DNA of 64,000 bases from Pachypanchax playfairii. Taxonomy: Eukaryota > Chordata > Actinopteri > Cyprinodontiformes > Aplocheilidae. The position numbers and the translations under genes were made by a program. Of the stretch, positions 24,601 through 37,700 are shown one piece after another. The notes beneath the pieces are model-generated. The model ran no database searches. It was not told where the DNA came from and was given only the letters and a program-made list of their open reading frames with translations. The stretch is from the NCBI GenBank assembly GCA_006937955.1, contig SSNP01000010.1:3373328-3437327 (forward strand). The letters are read 5' to 3'. Numbering within the stretch: position 1 is the stretch's first letter; each line of letters opens with the position of its first letter.

Positions 24601-25124
24601 TCTTTGACTCACCCAAAACTTTAAGCTCAGTGAAGTCTGGATAAGAGTATTTATTGGCTCCACCAACATCTGCACGGAAGTAGTACCTCCCTGAGTGTTC
24701 TGCACCAATGTTGCCAATTAGTAGTGTGCAGTTCCTCTGGTTAAGATTACCCAGCAGCTTGGTGCGGCCCTTGTAGCTTTCGTGCACAACATCTGTGAGG
24801 GATTTGAAGACTACAGGAGGGAAGAGTTGGGGGTAAGGTTGTCCATAATACCATATACCGTGAATCCCCCGGACCGGCCTGATTCCAGATGGATACATGA
24901 AGCTGCACGGGATGACCACGCAGGAGTTTGTCATGGCTGAGATATCTCGAGGTAACCAAATATTCCACTGACAACTGGCATCTAAAGGATGGTAAAGATG
25001 CTGAGTTAATTAAATCTGTGAACAAACTGTATCCATGGTAACAAGTTTATCATGAAAGGAGATTCAGGGGTTTATTACCATGAATGATCAACAGCAGAGG
25101 TAAGAGCAGCTCCAAACACCACAT
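18669..25124 (-). CDS. mag: Myelin-associated glycoprotein (Siglec-4)
   Basis: Exons 25124-25079 (signal), 24981-24613 (V-set), 24520-24224, 24085-23828, 23755-23495 and 23253-22945 (four C2-type domains), 20215-20116 (membrane), about 19548-19415 and 18827-18669 encode about 640 residues, close to human L-MAG (626). The V-set matches MAG: VVIPCSF, GIWYYGQPYP, PPVVFKSLTDVVHESYKGR and GRYYFRADVGG, with the sialic-acid-binding arginine in YYFR. The fifth domain has CTVVREGVQC and NPEPTIEF. The membrane segment is MMAVIVGTIGGVAVIAFIIA. The tail carries LYYSAV, LNYAAL and SNYSEIKAK, the last matching the mammalian end AEYAEIRVK. MAG is a glial sialic-acid lectin of myelin contacting axonal gangliosides. 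Exons 1-7 are phase-consistent, but exon 7 ends in phase 2 while every acceptor seen for exon 8 needs phase 1; a microexon or a base error in an A5 run is likely. Read-through of exon 8 gives an alternative end. Confidence 0.93.
19276..19281 (-). terminator. Poly(A) signal candidate for a short MAG transcript
   Basis: AATAAA on the minus strand lies about 95 bases downstream of the stop codon reached when MAG exon 8 is not spliced at 19415. Its position suits an alternative terminal exon giving a MAG form that ends NNSDYDY. Confidence 0.4.
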
Positions 25125-27584
25125 GGTCTCTGCTCAGTGCTGGACCATAGACCTCTAGAACAGATCACATCCCATCAGATACAATATGCTTCTTCAAAAT
25201 AAAAAGCCCCAGGAACACCATCTTTAAAGCCGACACACCACTTACCCTAAATTTATTCAGATTTAACAATATAGTTTTACTGGTTTTAGTACTCAACAAC
25301 CTTGTTTGCAGTAAATCCTTGAAAGCTTAATTTTGCTTTTGTTTTGGATCAAGTGCCTAAAACACTCTGTCAACAGAAACAAAACGCCCCTGACAACAAG
25401 AGCCAAACATGCTTCAGTGTTCTCGACAAAGAGGAAGTGTCCCTCAGCTCTCTTGATGAAGGTTAAAAAGACCGAGTGTGACAAAGACATCTGATGCTGA
25501 GCAGAAGCAGTTTGCAAAAACAACCCAAAAGGCTGTTTATCCATGTTGCACCAGCTGAAAGATGTACATGTCTGCAGCACTGATACACCTTTTAACAGAT
25601 ACAATTATTTAAATTCACAGTTTAAATAAATGATGCTCTTCTTTGATTATCATCAACCACTTGAATATTTTTATCATAAACATAATGCATCATATATCAC
25701 TGAGATTTAAAAACTCCCTTTATGCTGCAGACATGAGCAGAATGATCAACAAAAACGAAAACTGAAACACCAAATCCATTTGACACCATGAACAAGATCC
25801 CATCAGAAACCAGAGCGACACCTTATTACTCATAAATCATATTTATAGAGTGTATTAAAAACTAACTTTGCTCACATAATCTAATAGTCGTTTATTTTGT
25901 CACAGTTTTCTGATTTACAGATTGTTTTTGTTGTGAAATACTTTTTAAAATCACTAAATTTGTCTTTTATAGAGTGAAACATGTTGTGATTTTTAAAGCT
26001 TTGAAAGACTGACTTGTAATCAAGAAACTAACTTCAGTTTTACCTTGAAATGAGTTTCACAGACAGAACCACTGCAGGAAGTTTGTCACCAGCTCCACTA
26101 GAGGGTGCTGCTTCACACCCGAACAGCTTTACAGCCTTTTTCTCTAAAAGAAAGAAAGAAACAAAGAAAAATACCAGTTACATTCGTAGAATCAGGCGAT
26201 TACATCACTCTCACTCACAGAGCTGTAGTAACGCAGCGTCAGTGAGCACCTGCCGACTCCCCCTTAGTGGAGTTTCTCATCATGGTCGCCATACGTAAGC
26301 CCTTACAATGAATGCCCCTCACTGTTGGCTGGACTCTGACGACAAGCCAAACACCAGTCACCACACATCATGTCATCAGATGATTACTGATGCTATCTGT
26401 GCTGTGCTAGAATTAAATCAGGAGAGAAGAGGGACTGATGACACTGTACGATATGTAAACAAGAGGCACTGCAAATGTTAAAGGTCAAATACAAAGAATG
26501 AACCAAACAGAACATCAAAAGGTAGCTGTTGTGATAAATGATTCTAATATTTCCTAAAGTTAAACTGAGTCCACATGAGTCTGGAATATTTATCTCCAAA
26601 CTGTCACCACACTGATTACAACAGTTAAGAACTCTGCATTGCTGAGCAGCTTCTTCATCCATTACAGTGTAACATCACATGCATCAAGCGTTTTAGCATC
26701 AGGAATGTGTAAACAGCTGAGGTCCAGTCTTCTAATACAACCTGGACCTAATAGTTCAAGGCATTTTTTAGAATGCATCTCATCCTTTAAGCCGAGGCGT
26801 TGTATTTTTACACCAACGTTTGTATACGACACTCGGCCAATCAGGAGATTCTTAACAGTAAAAATCTAAAATTCCATTTTGTTTTAATTTCTCAACACCC
26901 TAACTTGTTTCAGATTTCTGTTTACATAAATGAATTTAGAAGAGGAATGCAAATGAAATGTATACAAATGTGAAGCCCCCCCCCTTTTTTTCAGAAAACA
27001 TGCAGAATTAACGCAATCAAAAGAACAAGCAGTAGATTTTGGCCCTGTGCTGCGGCAGCCGGTGTGTGCAGATGGCGAGATTGGGAGTGTATAGAGCTTC
27101 ATGATTAACACATCTCAACATCCCCCGGAGAATCCAGGGCCAATATTAACTTTGTTGATGGACAGCAGGAAAAAATTCTGTTTGTTTGACATTACCATGA
27201 TGCGTCATGCTGTTCATCATACAGCCTTGCTGCCAAACAGCTAGAAATGTAAAGGTTTTCAACATGGAAGGGAGTTTGCTTGAGTGTTAGATGTTTTAGA
27301 TAAATGGTTTCCAAAGTTGGAGCAAGAAACAAACTGTGAGTAGTGAAATACTAAACAAGAAGTTATCGATCTCCAGAAATTATTTTCACTATAACTGATA
27401 TAAAAGCCATAAGTAGTTTTAAATAATAAGAGTAGTATAATATAAGTTGCTTGTGTTTAATTTTACCCTTGTTTATTTAGCATTTTAGCAATACTTGTAT
27501 TGTTCAGCCAGTGTTATTTGGTGTTGCAAGTCTTTGCCAGTGTTAATTTGTGGGTCAGATGCTGAAAAGTTTGGAAACCAGGAC

Positions 27585-27740
27585 ATAATCAATAATTTTC
27601 TACACCTACTTATTCCTCTTCAGGTTTACGGGGAGACGGAGTGTTTCTCCAGCAGTCAGTGGGCGAAAGGTGAGGCACACCTTGTACAGGTTGCATGTAA
27701 ACCTGAAGTAGTTGCTCAGTTTGGCCACAAGAGGGCAGTA
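27585..27740 (-). repeat. Copy of the (ACTG)-family repeat
   Basis: On the minus strand a diverged form of the CCTGTACAAGGTGTGCCTCA/CCTTTCGCCC block is followed by CCTGAAGAGGAATAAGTAGG and TGTAGAAAAT. The order of blocks is that of the repeat at 32573-32797, without the ACTG array. Confidence 0.5.
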
Positions 27741-28394
27741 AACTCAAAAAACAAACAGTCATTTATTTTAAAGTTGATGAAAAAGGTGTGATGAATTATT
27801 AATTTCTACATTTGTAAACAGCATTAATATCCAGCATATTTGGAGTTTTATTTTTTATTTTTTAAATACAATGTGAGTTTTATATTTTTGTTTTTTTTAT
27901 TTCCGTCAACTTTTAAGAGCAAAATGCTACACAGACACTGTTCATCAGCTGGATGCACAAACATCTGTGTCTAGTTTGATGCTGATCATGTAGTAGATTT
28001 AAACATATTAAGTTTAAAGTTTTCTCACAACATGCAGAACACAGTTAAAGTGTATCAGACCTACAGCTCACGTCTGAGATCATTAAAGTATGTCAATTAA
28101 ATTTCTATGATTCATAACAGTAAACTACTGAAAAAACCCTGGGACATGATGTCACATCGAAAAACTGCAATAAAACAAACGTTTTGCTCATGAAAGGTCA
28201 AGAGTCGGATGAGTGGGAGACCGTGCATCAGCAACAGTAGGGGAGAATAAAGCCGAGCAACTAGGCATGGCCACTGACACCACCACTAACTCCAACAACA
28301 ATGGACTCATTGATGGAGCAGACAAAAAGCTGGCACTGAGCACACAGCATACGTGTGCATGCTTATAGGCACACAGAAAACACTTGCCTCATAC

Positions 28395-28510
28395 CAGCCT
28401 CAGCACCAGGCGCCTTCTGCCTCGCAGTCCTGAAGACTCCGTTTTCTTCTTCACGTTGTTTTTGTCCTCACTGAGCTGGTTGTCCTGCTCTGAGTCCTGG
28501 ATGCCAGACT
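28395..28510 (-). other. Candidate exon, possibly untranslated, upstream of MAG
   Basis: On the minus strand a strong acceptor (TCTCCCCACAG) opens a 116-base segment closed by a plausible donor (CTG|GTATGA). One frame is open and polar (SGIQDSEQDNQLSED, then GLRGRRRLVLRL), but it was not recognised as any protein. It does not join in frame to the candidate exon at 30525-30613 or to the MAG start. A 5' UTR exon of MAG or an exon of an unknown transcript are both possible. Confidence 0.25.
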
Positions 28511-29211
28511 CTGTGGGGAGACAGAAAAAAAAATGATAAAAATCAAGAAGACAAGAAGAAGAGAGGAGTCTGTGTGAACTGTGTTTACATGAGACGTGGG
28601 AAAATTTAAATATGCTTTCTGTCGCATCAAAAACTGTTCCACTGGCCCACTCAGCATTCCTTTCCTCTGGCACATCGTTTCCCTGAGGTACCCCATGACT
28701 CTCCTATGTGTCTTGATCTTTGAGCCCGGATCAGACTTCTGTCACAAAGGCTGAAGTCAGTTAAACTCTTCATGCTGTTTGTGCTTTAACGTGAATAATA
28801 AAAAGGAGGATGATTCAGCATCCTTTTCAGCAAGACTGCATCAGGGCAACATATGAAGAGTAGGAGGAACTTGTCAAAGAAATATAGTTATGTAAATCCC
28901 AGATTTATATTACTTTAATACAAAAATCTATTACTAGCGTCATTAAAGTGTTTGAATCAGTCTGTGCTGTGATTTTAATTTCAGAAGCGGAAAAAAAAAA
29001 ATAAAAAAAGGTTTATAAAAATATTCTCACAGACATGAATCCGCTGAGAAATCCACTTAGTTTACATATTAATGAAACAAAGACAACTTGTCTCCAGTCA
29101 GGGGAGTTTTTCAGATATAACTATTAAAGCTGGAGAGCACCATTCATGTTTAATAGCCACACATCACTAGATAAGAGATGGTGGTAAACAAGGTGGATAA
29201 CCTGATGGGAA

Positions 29212-29213
<2 letters not shown>

Positions 29214-29246
<33 letters not shown>

Positions 29247-29274
29247 NNNNNNNNNNCCCCCCCCCCCCCCGCCC
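29214..29274. repeat. Poly-C run containing an assembly gap
   Basis: About 33 C are followed by ten N (29247-29256) and further C. The gap length is a placeholder, so the local sequence is unreliable. Proline- or glycine-rich translations of this stretch are artefacts. Confidence 0.95.
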
Positions 29275-29471
29275 CCTCCCAAACAATCTGAGGGGGAACT
29301 GAAGAATGTTACCCTGATGTGCTGGAGACGTGCACAAATGAATAAGCAGCATGCTTTGACCTCCTACACACAGGCAGCGTAAGGCAGGCCAACACTCTCA
29401 TTTGGCATGCTGATATGTGCATCATTCACTGTTCAAAGCTGTATGTTAAACAAAAACACACAAATTAATAA

Positions 29472-29509
<38 letters not shown>
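29472..29509. repeat. (AT)n microsatellite
   Basis: An uninterrupted AT dinucleotide array of 19 units lies in the MAG-LSR gene desert. Confidence 0.95.
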
Positions 29510-29511
<2 letters not shown>

Positions 29512-30524
29512 TAAAATATCACAAAAAGAAGTAGATAGTGTTTATCTCCATTTGACACTTACAATGCCTTCTGCTAGAGATCCTTTTTCAAATCAAACTT
29601 CAGGATAATTGCTTATTTCACTTCTTCCCTGAGGCATACAGAAGCTCTCTGAACAATCATCTCTTCTAAATCAGGCTGCAACACCTTTTCAGGATTCATC
29701 ATTGGAGCTGAAATTGCTCAGACAAATAATCGGCTGCTTGAAGAACACATTTTCATTGTGAATATTGTCTGCAGCCTGTGTAAAAGAGCAACACTACAGT
29801 CCTGACGGGGGTGGGAGGAGGGTAGAAAGAATGGAAACCTTGTATGCAGAACACTGCCCATTGTGCAAAGGACAAACTAGAGGAATTTTTTTCCGGAACA
29901 GGTCCACTCACAGCTTGGGCTTTGCAGCCTGCCTGTGACGTGCACTGATCCACCACAAGCTAAAGCTCCAACTAAAATACTCAGAGGAGCAGATGGTCTT
30001 AAAACATGACTGCTCCCCCTCCCACACATGCCGAGTTGAGCTGTGATGAGCCCAGCGTACACTCGAGTTATAAACATGAAAATGGAGAAATTCCAACATC
30101 TAGTCACACAGTCTGTTCGAAGTATTGCAGGAAACGTTGGAACAAACGAAACACTGAACTCAGAAGGAATAAAACAATAAAACAATGTTTTTTTTTTCTC
30201 ATGAGAGTTATTTTACAATTTGTCATTGTAGATACAACATGGATGCACTTATCTAATGTTATGTGTTCTTGATAAGGAACATTGTTCCATTCATTGATCA
30301 GTACAGAAGAAAGACATCATCATTTTATATTGAAATTATTAGACTCTCATCGAGTTTCTCTGATATTTAAACTCTCCAAATACCTTCACTAGGCTCAGAC
30401 TGAGTCTTTGATCAAAAGAATTAAAAAAAAAACATGTGGGACAAAAAGAAGGACTTGAGCTGGCAGATCACCAATAAGACAAAAGACCAGGAGAACCTAA
30501 TAGCTTTTAACATTTCTTCTCTAC

Positions 30525-30613
30525 CTGGCAAACAAAGTCTGGCAATTCCCATCTCGGTGGGCAGATGGTGAGCCACAGGCCTCCTCTCTCATAAGAGCGT
30601 TTTCCCTTCCGCT
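30525..30613 (-). other. Candidate exon, possibly untranslated, upstream of MAG
   Basis: On the minus strand an acceptor with pyrimidine tract (CTTTTTGTTCAG) and a donor (CCAG|GTAGAG) bound 89 bases. One frame is open through it (GGLWLTICPPRWELPDFVCQ) and another contains an ATG. No family was recognised. Its position upstream of MAG on the same strand makes a MAG 5' UTR exon one option. Confidence 0.22.
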
Positions 30614-32572
30614 CTGAACAAAAAGAAGGCGAGAAACAGAGCCATCACCTGTTCAGCCACATATCCAAATAAAATGTGGCCTATTTCTGGTGTTCCTCAA
30701 ACATTCTGCAGGATTAGTTTCTGCAAACACGGAGATGTGAATTTAAACTACATCTTATCTGGAGTGGATGGTAAGACTTGTGCTGAAATGTTGTACAAAT
30801 GCAAGTGTGTGGAAGGGGGTGTATTGTCATTGTTGAAAGATTATTTTAGCTGATATTTATAGCATAACGTAACAATATTCTAACATTAGAATATCAAGTG
30901 CTTAAGATTTTTATAGCTGAGCTGGATGAAAACTTGTCACACCCCTTCATAGATTGTTTTGAATGTATAAAGAAGCAAAAGTTAATATATAATAAAAAGA
31001 AAAACTCTTTCCCAAAAGCTCCTAAGTCTGGCTTTCATTCTGCACAAAAAGTTTAATTACTTGTCCTTTTGCTAAAAAAAATAAATAAATAAATAAATAA
31101 ATCACCAACTTCCAGACTTTTGTAAAGGTGCTACAACAAAAACCCACATTTTACTTTACTACAAATAAGGATTTAATAAAAAAAGAAACAAACATCCCAG
31201 TCACATCACAGCTAAAACTGCTTTGGTTGACTATGAAATTACAGATTCTTCTACTTATTATCACAAGTCTGTTTTCATGTGGATAAACATTCAGGCAATC
31301 CAGAAATTGCTGTTCACTTACGCCTCGGGCTCTGAAATCTGTCCAGTAATAATTGGATGGGCTTTTTGCAGCCCTGCTAAAATATCAAACAACAAAAACA
31401 TGCTCACTCATGTGTGAACATTCACACATCATCACAAACATCACAGAATTCGCTCATCCAGGCAATCGCTAACAAACACACACTCACACATGTATCCATT
31501 ACTCAATGCTAACTTGTGACTCATTCAGCTTTACAATCACTGTGTGTTCACACAAACAAGCTCACACACTCTGCTTGATTGTTGGTGCTTGACCTTAAGA
31601 AAGTGAAAAAAAAATAAAAATTGCACACTTATTTTTGCATCTTTGTCATTTTGCTTCCTTAATGGTAGAAAATTTGAAATATAAAAACCCCAAAAGACAT
31701 AAAATAACTGATAAAATGAGCTGTTGCTCCTCACCTGAGTAAGTGATTGTGGTCAATGTCCAGATGTTCACCAGCTGCTGTTTGTGTTTTTGCAATCTTT
31801 CTTCTGACACTCATATGCAAAGAGTCACACTAGCGAAACCTCTCACCACTCTCTGTACCAAGCCCCAACAGTGGAGAATAAACTGCTCTCCCCACCATCA
31901 TCGTGACCCCCTCCCATATGAAAATCAGCCCTTCAGTATAGCTGCATTGTTCTGAAGCTTCGTTCCAAGGCTCAACCATTCATAAATACATAGGGAATCA
32001 CAAAGAGCCACAGTGTTCCAACTCCCCCTAACAAATATGGGTGAGGCTTTGAGCCCCGAGGCCTTTCTGTCCAACTTGACTTATTGGTTTGGGCTGGATG
32101 AAACTGAGAACTTTCTGATCATTTTAGAGTGGTGGGGAGCACACAAAGATTTCTGTTATGTCTTTTCAAATCAGAGTAGAAGAAATGAGGAAGTGACTTT
32201 GAGAGGGAATGATGAGGACAGGAAGGAACAATACAAGTCGAAGAAGCAAGATATTCCCAAGGATTTGCAATATGTGCATGTCTGGTTTGTAAGTCCATGC
32301 TTCAGAGGTTCACAAAGTAAACAAATAAAATAAAACTGTGTTTTTTATGAGATCATAACTCCCAAAATGAGTTTCAATTAAGTTGTTAATTTTTTTTGTA
32401 TTTTTTACCAGCAATTGGATTTTATAATAAAATGAAATAAACTTAAAGAAGCTTTCAAACAGCTGGAGAAACAAATTTCATTATGTCTGCTTTAGTCATT
32501 GTTATTGTCTTTATTACGCGCCACTGTACATCGATAACGAAGGTTTGAATTTCTAGATTAAACTCTTCCTCC

Positions 32573-32797
32573 CTGGCGACCTGTCCAGGTGTAGCCCCGC
32601 CTCTCACCCAGTGAATGCTGGAGATTGACACTAGCTCCCCACGACCCTGAACAGGAATAAGCAGGTGTAGAAAATGACTGACTGACTGACTGACTGACTG
32701 ACTGACTGACTGACTGACTGACTGACTGACTGACTGACTGACTGACTGACTGACTGACTGACTGACTGACTGACTGACTGACTGACTGACTGACTGA
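32573..32797 (+). repeat. Teleost repeat with expanded (ACTG)n array
   Basis: The body (CCTGGCGACCTGTCCAGGTG, GCCCCGCCTCTCACCCAGTG, CTGAACAGGAATAAGCAGG) ends in about 30 uninterrupted ACTG units at 32677-32797. The array is open in reading frame as a serine-valine-glutamine repeat on the minus strand, which is a translation artefact. Confidence 0.85.
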
Positions 32798-35700
32798 GCT
32801 TTTCTCTGCCTTACAGTTAAGTTAAACTGACACATAAGTTGCACGTGTCTCCATTACATGCCTCCCACACATCCATCAGATGTTCCACACAGTTAACTGG
32901 CGTCATGTTAAAGCTGCTTTTAAATGCACTCATATAGTTTTCCATCTGTGCAGGTTCTGTAAAAGCTGGCCCACTTCACCTTCAGCAAGATAAAGTTATG
33001 ATGCCTTTTGTTATCAGATTTGAATAATTACCTTTTTTAAAACTGTTTGAAACTTCAGCTCATTTTACTGCATATTCATTGCACATTAGATGACGTATGC
33101 TGCATGCAAACCCATTATCCAACCAACGCTCCTTTTAAAAACACAAACTTTGCTATAAATTTAAGTCATTGCATGTAAAGTATTAATAAAATCCTTGTTG
33201 AGTTATTTCAAACTCTTTAAATCAGGCAGATCAGTGTTGAACACACATTATACTGCTGAGATGTGCAGAGACTACAAAACGTTCCCTGAAATACTTGTAA
33301 CCTGAAGTAGTTTTAATGCAAAATATCTGTTTGTCTTACAGTATAAATAGTATCTCTAGAACAGAGCAGTGTGTGTTATTGGATCCCCAGATCACTGATG
33401 CAGGTTTTAAATTATACACTGAAAGTGTGAGTATAATATGAACCTTTGTTGAAGGGGGTTTACAACATGCTGCTCAGCTGTCACATCAAATACATTCTGA
33501 GACCAGATCTGATACAACTCTGGTTCAGACACAAGCTGCTGTCTTTGTTATCACAACTGTAATGATAAAGGTTTTTTTAGCCTGTAAAATTACTACTATT
33601 TCTAATTTTCTTGTATATATTTTTCTTCCGGCAGTCTCCAGTAATCAGGATATCTCACCTTGAGGTTTTTAGTTCTGTAATAAATTCATCAAACTGTTAA
33701 GTTGAATTTTTCCTGTCTCACTATTTTTGTTGTAATAAAAAAAACTGAATCTTTATGTTGTGAAACATTGTTCTAAAATTCTACTCCCAGAATCAGAATT
33801 ATGAAAGACTCATCATACTAAATTACAAACTGAGATAACACCACCATGCATCATTTATTTTCATGACATCCTAAAAAGAGTGTGTCTTACTTAATTCAAT
33901 GATGTTGAGTTCAAAAATGCCAATATAAATGTTCCATCATGTACAGTTTTGTGACAAAATTCTTACTTTTCTGAATTACAAACACACACAAAACAGATCA
34001 GAATTTTAACAACGGCAGCTTCTAAACTGTAAGATTAACTAAAAATCTAACTTAGATTGAAACCACATCTATTAATCCTTCTTGTGAAATGAAGAACTTA
34101 AACTGATTTACGTCGAGTCAGTTCAGGCTCAAGAAATTTATTTCCTTTTGGATTTACGTGAAAGCTTTTGAAATACCAAAATCAGAATCTTTCTATTTTT
34201 ATTAGTCTATAATCAGAGGTTTTCGAATACAGGCCCAGGAAACTGAACAGGGTGCTCATGGCTTGTCTCAGACCCCCAATTTCACCCCCAAATCAGCAAA
34301 ACCATTTTTTAAACTAAATCAGTTCTTTTTTGTCTCTGTTTCAATATAGTGAAAAATGTAACAAAAACATCTGGATCATGTTTTCAGATTCTCCCATTAG
34401 CTCATCTGAAAAATGCCTCTCAATTAGAGACACAAGTAAAACTTATAAAGAACTGATCCAGGTGGGTCGACATGAATCAGAACTTGACAAAAACCTAATC
34501 TGAGATGGTTCTGTGGTTATGAAAGGCAGATTTCCACACCCTACCAATACTCATCTAAACTCTGATGTAAAGACTGGTGACCAAGCGTGGGGAAAATAGC
34601 TCATATTAGAGCAAAATTATTCTATTTTTTTATGATATCAGCACCTCAAAATTAGTAAAATGTGAGTGTGAGATCTAATTCAGTTAATATGATACAGGGC
34701 AGTTTAATTTGCTGTTTTGGTTTGTTTTCATTTCACTGACACACAACTTGTCTGGCCTTTTGTTGCCCATGTGTCAACTTCTAAAAAAAAATGCTGAAGA
34801 TACTAAATTTAAAATAATGAAACAAAGAGATTAAATAAACAGGGAGATCTGTAATATCTTCACGAAAGATGACATATTAGCATTAGCGGTGTTCGTAGCT
34901 TTGACAATGACACGAAAACCTGGGACATGCTAACAAACCTCGTCCCTCCTCCTGTAACAGTAGCCATTGTCCCCAGAGGCCTTCTGGGATAGAACAGAAC
35001 AGCTCAGCTCGAGCCTGACACCGCACAACACTGGGAAGTCGATGTGCACAGATAATTGTCTTTTAATCACAACAATCCCTCTTTCTCTGCTCTCACATTT
35101 GTCTTTGTCTCTTGTCTCTCTTGGTTGTAACTTTTATGGCTTCTGGCAAGTTTGATCAGCCTCAGGTTGGGCTGAGGCTAAGTACCATGGATTTTACACA
35201 AAACTGGTCCAAAAATAGGACATTAAATAAAAAAATCGGACTTATTTCACATTACAAAGATAACAACCATGATGTAATGCTGATCAGCGACTTATTGTGG
35301 CAGTGAAAAATAACATTCAGCCTGACTCACATACCTGCACTCTACAAGCAGCATTTGACCTTAACTTGACCTTTTACTTTTTATCTTATCTTTAATAGTT
35401 TTTATTACTTTTAGCACAACTACCGTAAGAATGGATGCCCTTCCCTGAAGCTCATCCCAGGCAGTATCTGAGTTTACACAGCTGGTGAGCACCACTCGCA
35501 TGCTGATGGCAAATGATCTTGTTTTACAAATGAATGCAAAGTTTGCCAATCTTCTGTAATCATTCATCACTTGCAGTTATTGTGTTTCATGTGATGAGTA
35601 AGAAGTGTTAAAATTAACCGGAGAGTGATTGACGTCACGATGCACCTCGCAGCTTGTGAGATGCGAAGCACATCAAAAAGTTCCAACACAACAGTAACAG

Positions 35701-37254
35701 CTAGCTGATGTGAGAGCTGCTGGATTCCATCATGTCATATTCTTGTATCATATTTTATGGTTTGCTCAGGAAATTAAACTGAGGAGACATGGAAAGCAGT
35801 TTTAAAATTTCGGATCTCATATCTAAAGCATGTTATCACTAACACTGATGATTTGAATGACACTTTATTCACTGCTAATCTCCAACTTGAGCTACATGAA
35901 TCAACCAGAATCCTGATTGGAGACCATCCTGCTCCTCTTTCAGGACTCCTTGGTAAACAGCGTAGACATCAACCATTCAATACGTCAATCCATGCAGCAG
36001 ACACACACATAAACAAACCTCTACAGTATTATTGTACTGTATAGGGTGGTGTGGGATGCTGTGTGGGTGGGTGGGTGATGATGGGGTTTGTTAGGATTGT
36101 ACTGGACCGAGACGAGTGACAGAACAGCACACTGAGAAAGGCTCCATTGTCTCTCCATCCACCTCACTGGACAGAAGCAGAGGTTGGCTGCTGTTAGTGA
36201 ATGCACAAGTGTTTGGAAAAATGCTAACACGTTGTGCTCTACTGCAGGAGATTAGCTAATACATTTCTTCTTTTGCACTTTAATTTGTTACAGCAGCTGT
36301 TGAACCTTACAGCATGCTTAAAATAAATATTGTTTACATACAACAACAGCTCAGTATCATTTAAGAGCGGCACATTTACTTTCAGTGACTATAGTTATTA
36401 TGCTCAATAAAAGGTTCAGCTGCTTGTAATTATAAATCACAGGGAACAACACTGTTCACATGTCCAAAGTACTTGTTAAAAACCTCAAATATTCTAAAAT
36501 GTCTCATTTAAAAATGACTGACCTCATTTAACTGGTTTGATGCAGAGCTGTGACCTGCTGTTGTTCCCGGGTTAAACTGGGTTTTTATTCCCAAAGGTAC
36601 ATTTAATCCCTAATTTGTTCTACTTGGCAAAAGTTCTCATGTTGTCCTCCAACTGTCGTTACTTGGATTTAGCGTATTCGATTAACAGATCAGTTTAGGT
36701 CGGGATGTTAAAACCTTATTGTAAACAGATGTTTTTTTATTTAATATTATGATGAAATTACTGAAGGTTATTTTGTAAAAAAAAAAAAAAATAGATCACT
36801 GATCTCTATTATTTGTTCTGTTAAGGTTTGTTAAAATGTTACTTGTATATTAAAATAATATGACAAAAACTCTGACAGTGTGACATTATCATATGATAGT
36901 TTTTTAAATATTAGAAACAAAGTTTATTTAAATAATTAAATAATATACACAGATGTAAAACTGAAATAAATACCAATATTACTCATTTCCTATTTATTAT
37001 ATTTAGCTGTAACCAACCTAAAAAAAATGGGGCATCAAGAACAAACACGAAATGTGGAGAATCTTATAGAACATAGACAACACTGATGTGAGAAATGTCA
37101 CAATCACAACTGTTCTGGTGTAAAGACGAGCTTTAACGGTTAAATACATAAACACAATGAGTTACTCAGGGTAGAAAAGGCTTAAAGTAAATTTACTCAA
37201 TAATTTAAAAGTATTTTGTAAATACTGTCAGTTCGAGAACGGCATCGCTCTTAC

Positions 37255-37410
37255 CTTATCAGCTGATCTGATCAGAAGCCAGTGAGAAGCCCAGAGACTC
37301 GTTCTCCCTCCTTCAGCATTTGTTTTCTCTCCCTCCTCCCTCTCGTTCCCTCTCTCGGTGTCTCAGTGTCAGCAGATTGGATCTTTGGCATGAAAACCTG
37401 TGAATTTTAT
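37255..37410 (-). promoter_or_regulatory. Candidate promoter and first exon, perhaps of MAG
   Basis: On the minus strand a CCAAT/ATAAAA-like element (CTCCAATAAAATTCAC, about 37400-37415) precedes a GA-rich leader and a good splice donor (GATAAG|GTAAGA at 37255). No open frame is needed. The only downstream minus-strand gene before 18 kb is MAG, so a remote untranslated first exon is plausible. Support is limited to motif spacing. Confidence 0.22.
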
Positions 37411-37617
37411 TGGAGGGTATTTACATGGCACAGTTATTTAATTAAAGGACAATATCACATAACTATCATTTTGATGTTACTGAGGTTGTAAAAAAAGCTT
37501 TTAGGAAAACAGCATGATTATCATCAAGTCACATGATTTAAACAAACTAAAAACTCTTTTAATAAGCTTTTATTAAGCTTTTAATAGAACAGCAGACACA
37601 CTTAAGTGCTGGTAATC

Positions 37618-37700
37618 CATTATCAGTCCATCCATCCATTTATTATCTGTACTCTCTGTGTGTTGTTCTGGGTCACAGGGGTCTGGAGCCAGATCCAATG
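37618..37700 (-). repeat. Teleost repeat tail with GGATGGATGG end
   Basis: On the plus strand it begins TCCATCCATCCATTTATTAT and continues with GTGTTGTTCTGGGTCACAGG and GGTCTGGAGCC. This is the inverted tail of a common teleost repeat ending in ATGGATGGATGG. Confidence 0.5.

Noticed and set aside
32455..32844. 129-codon minus-strand frame rich in SVSQ repeats
   Set aside because: It is a translation of the ACTG microsatellite and its parent repeat; no gene context.
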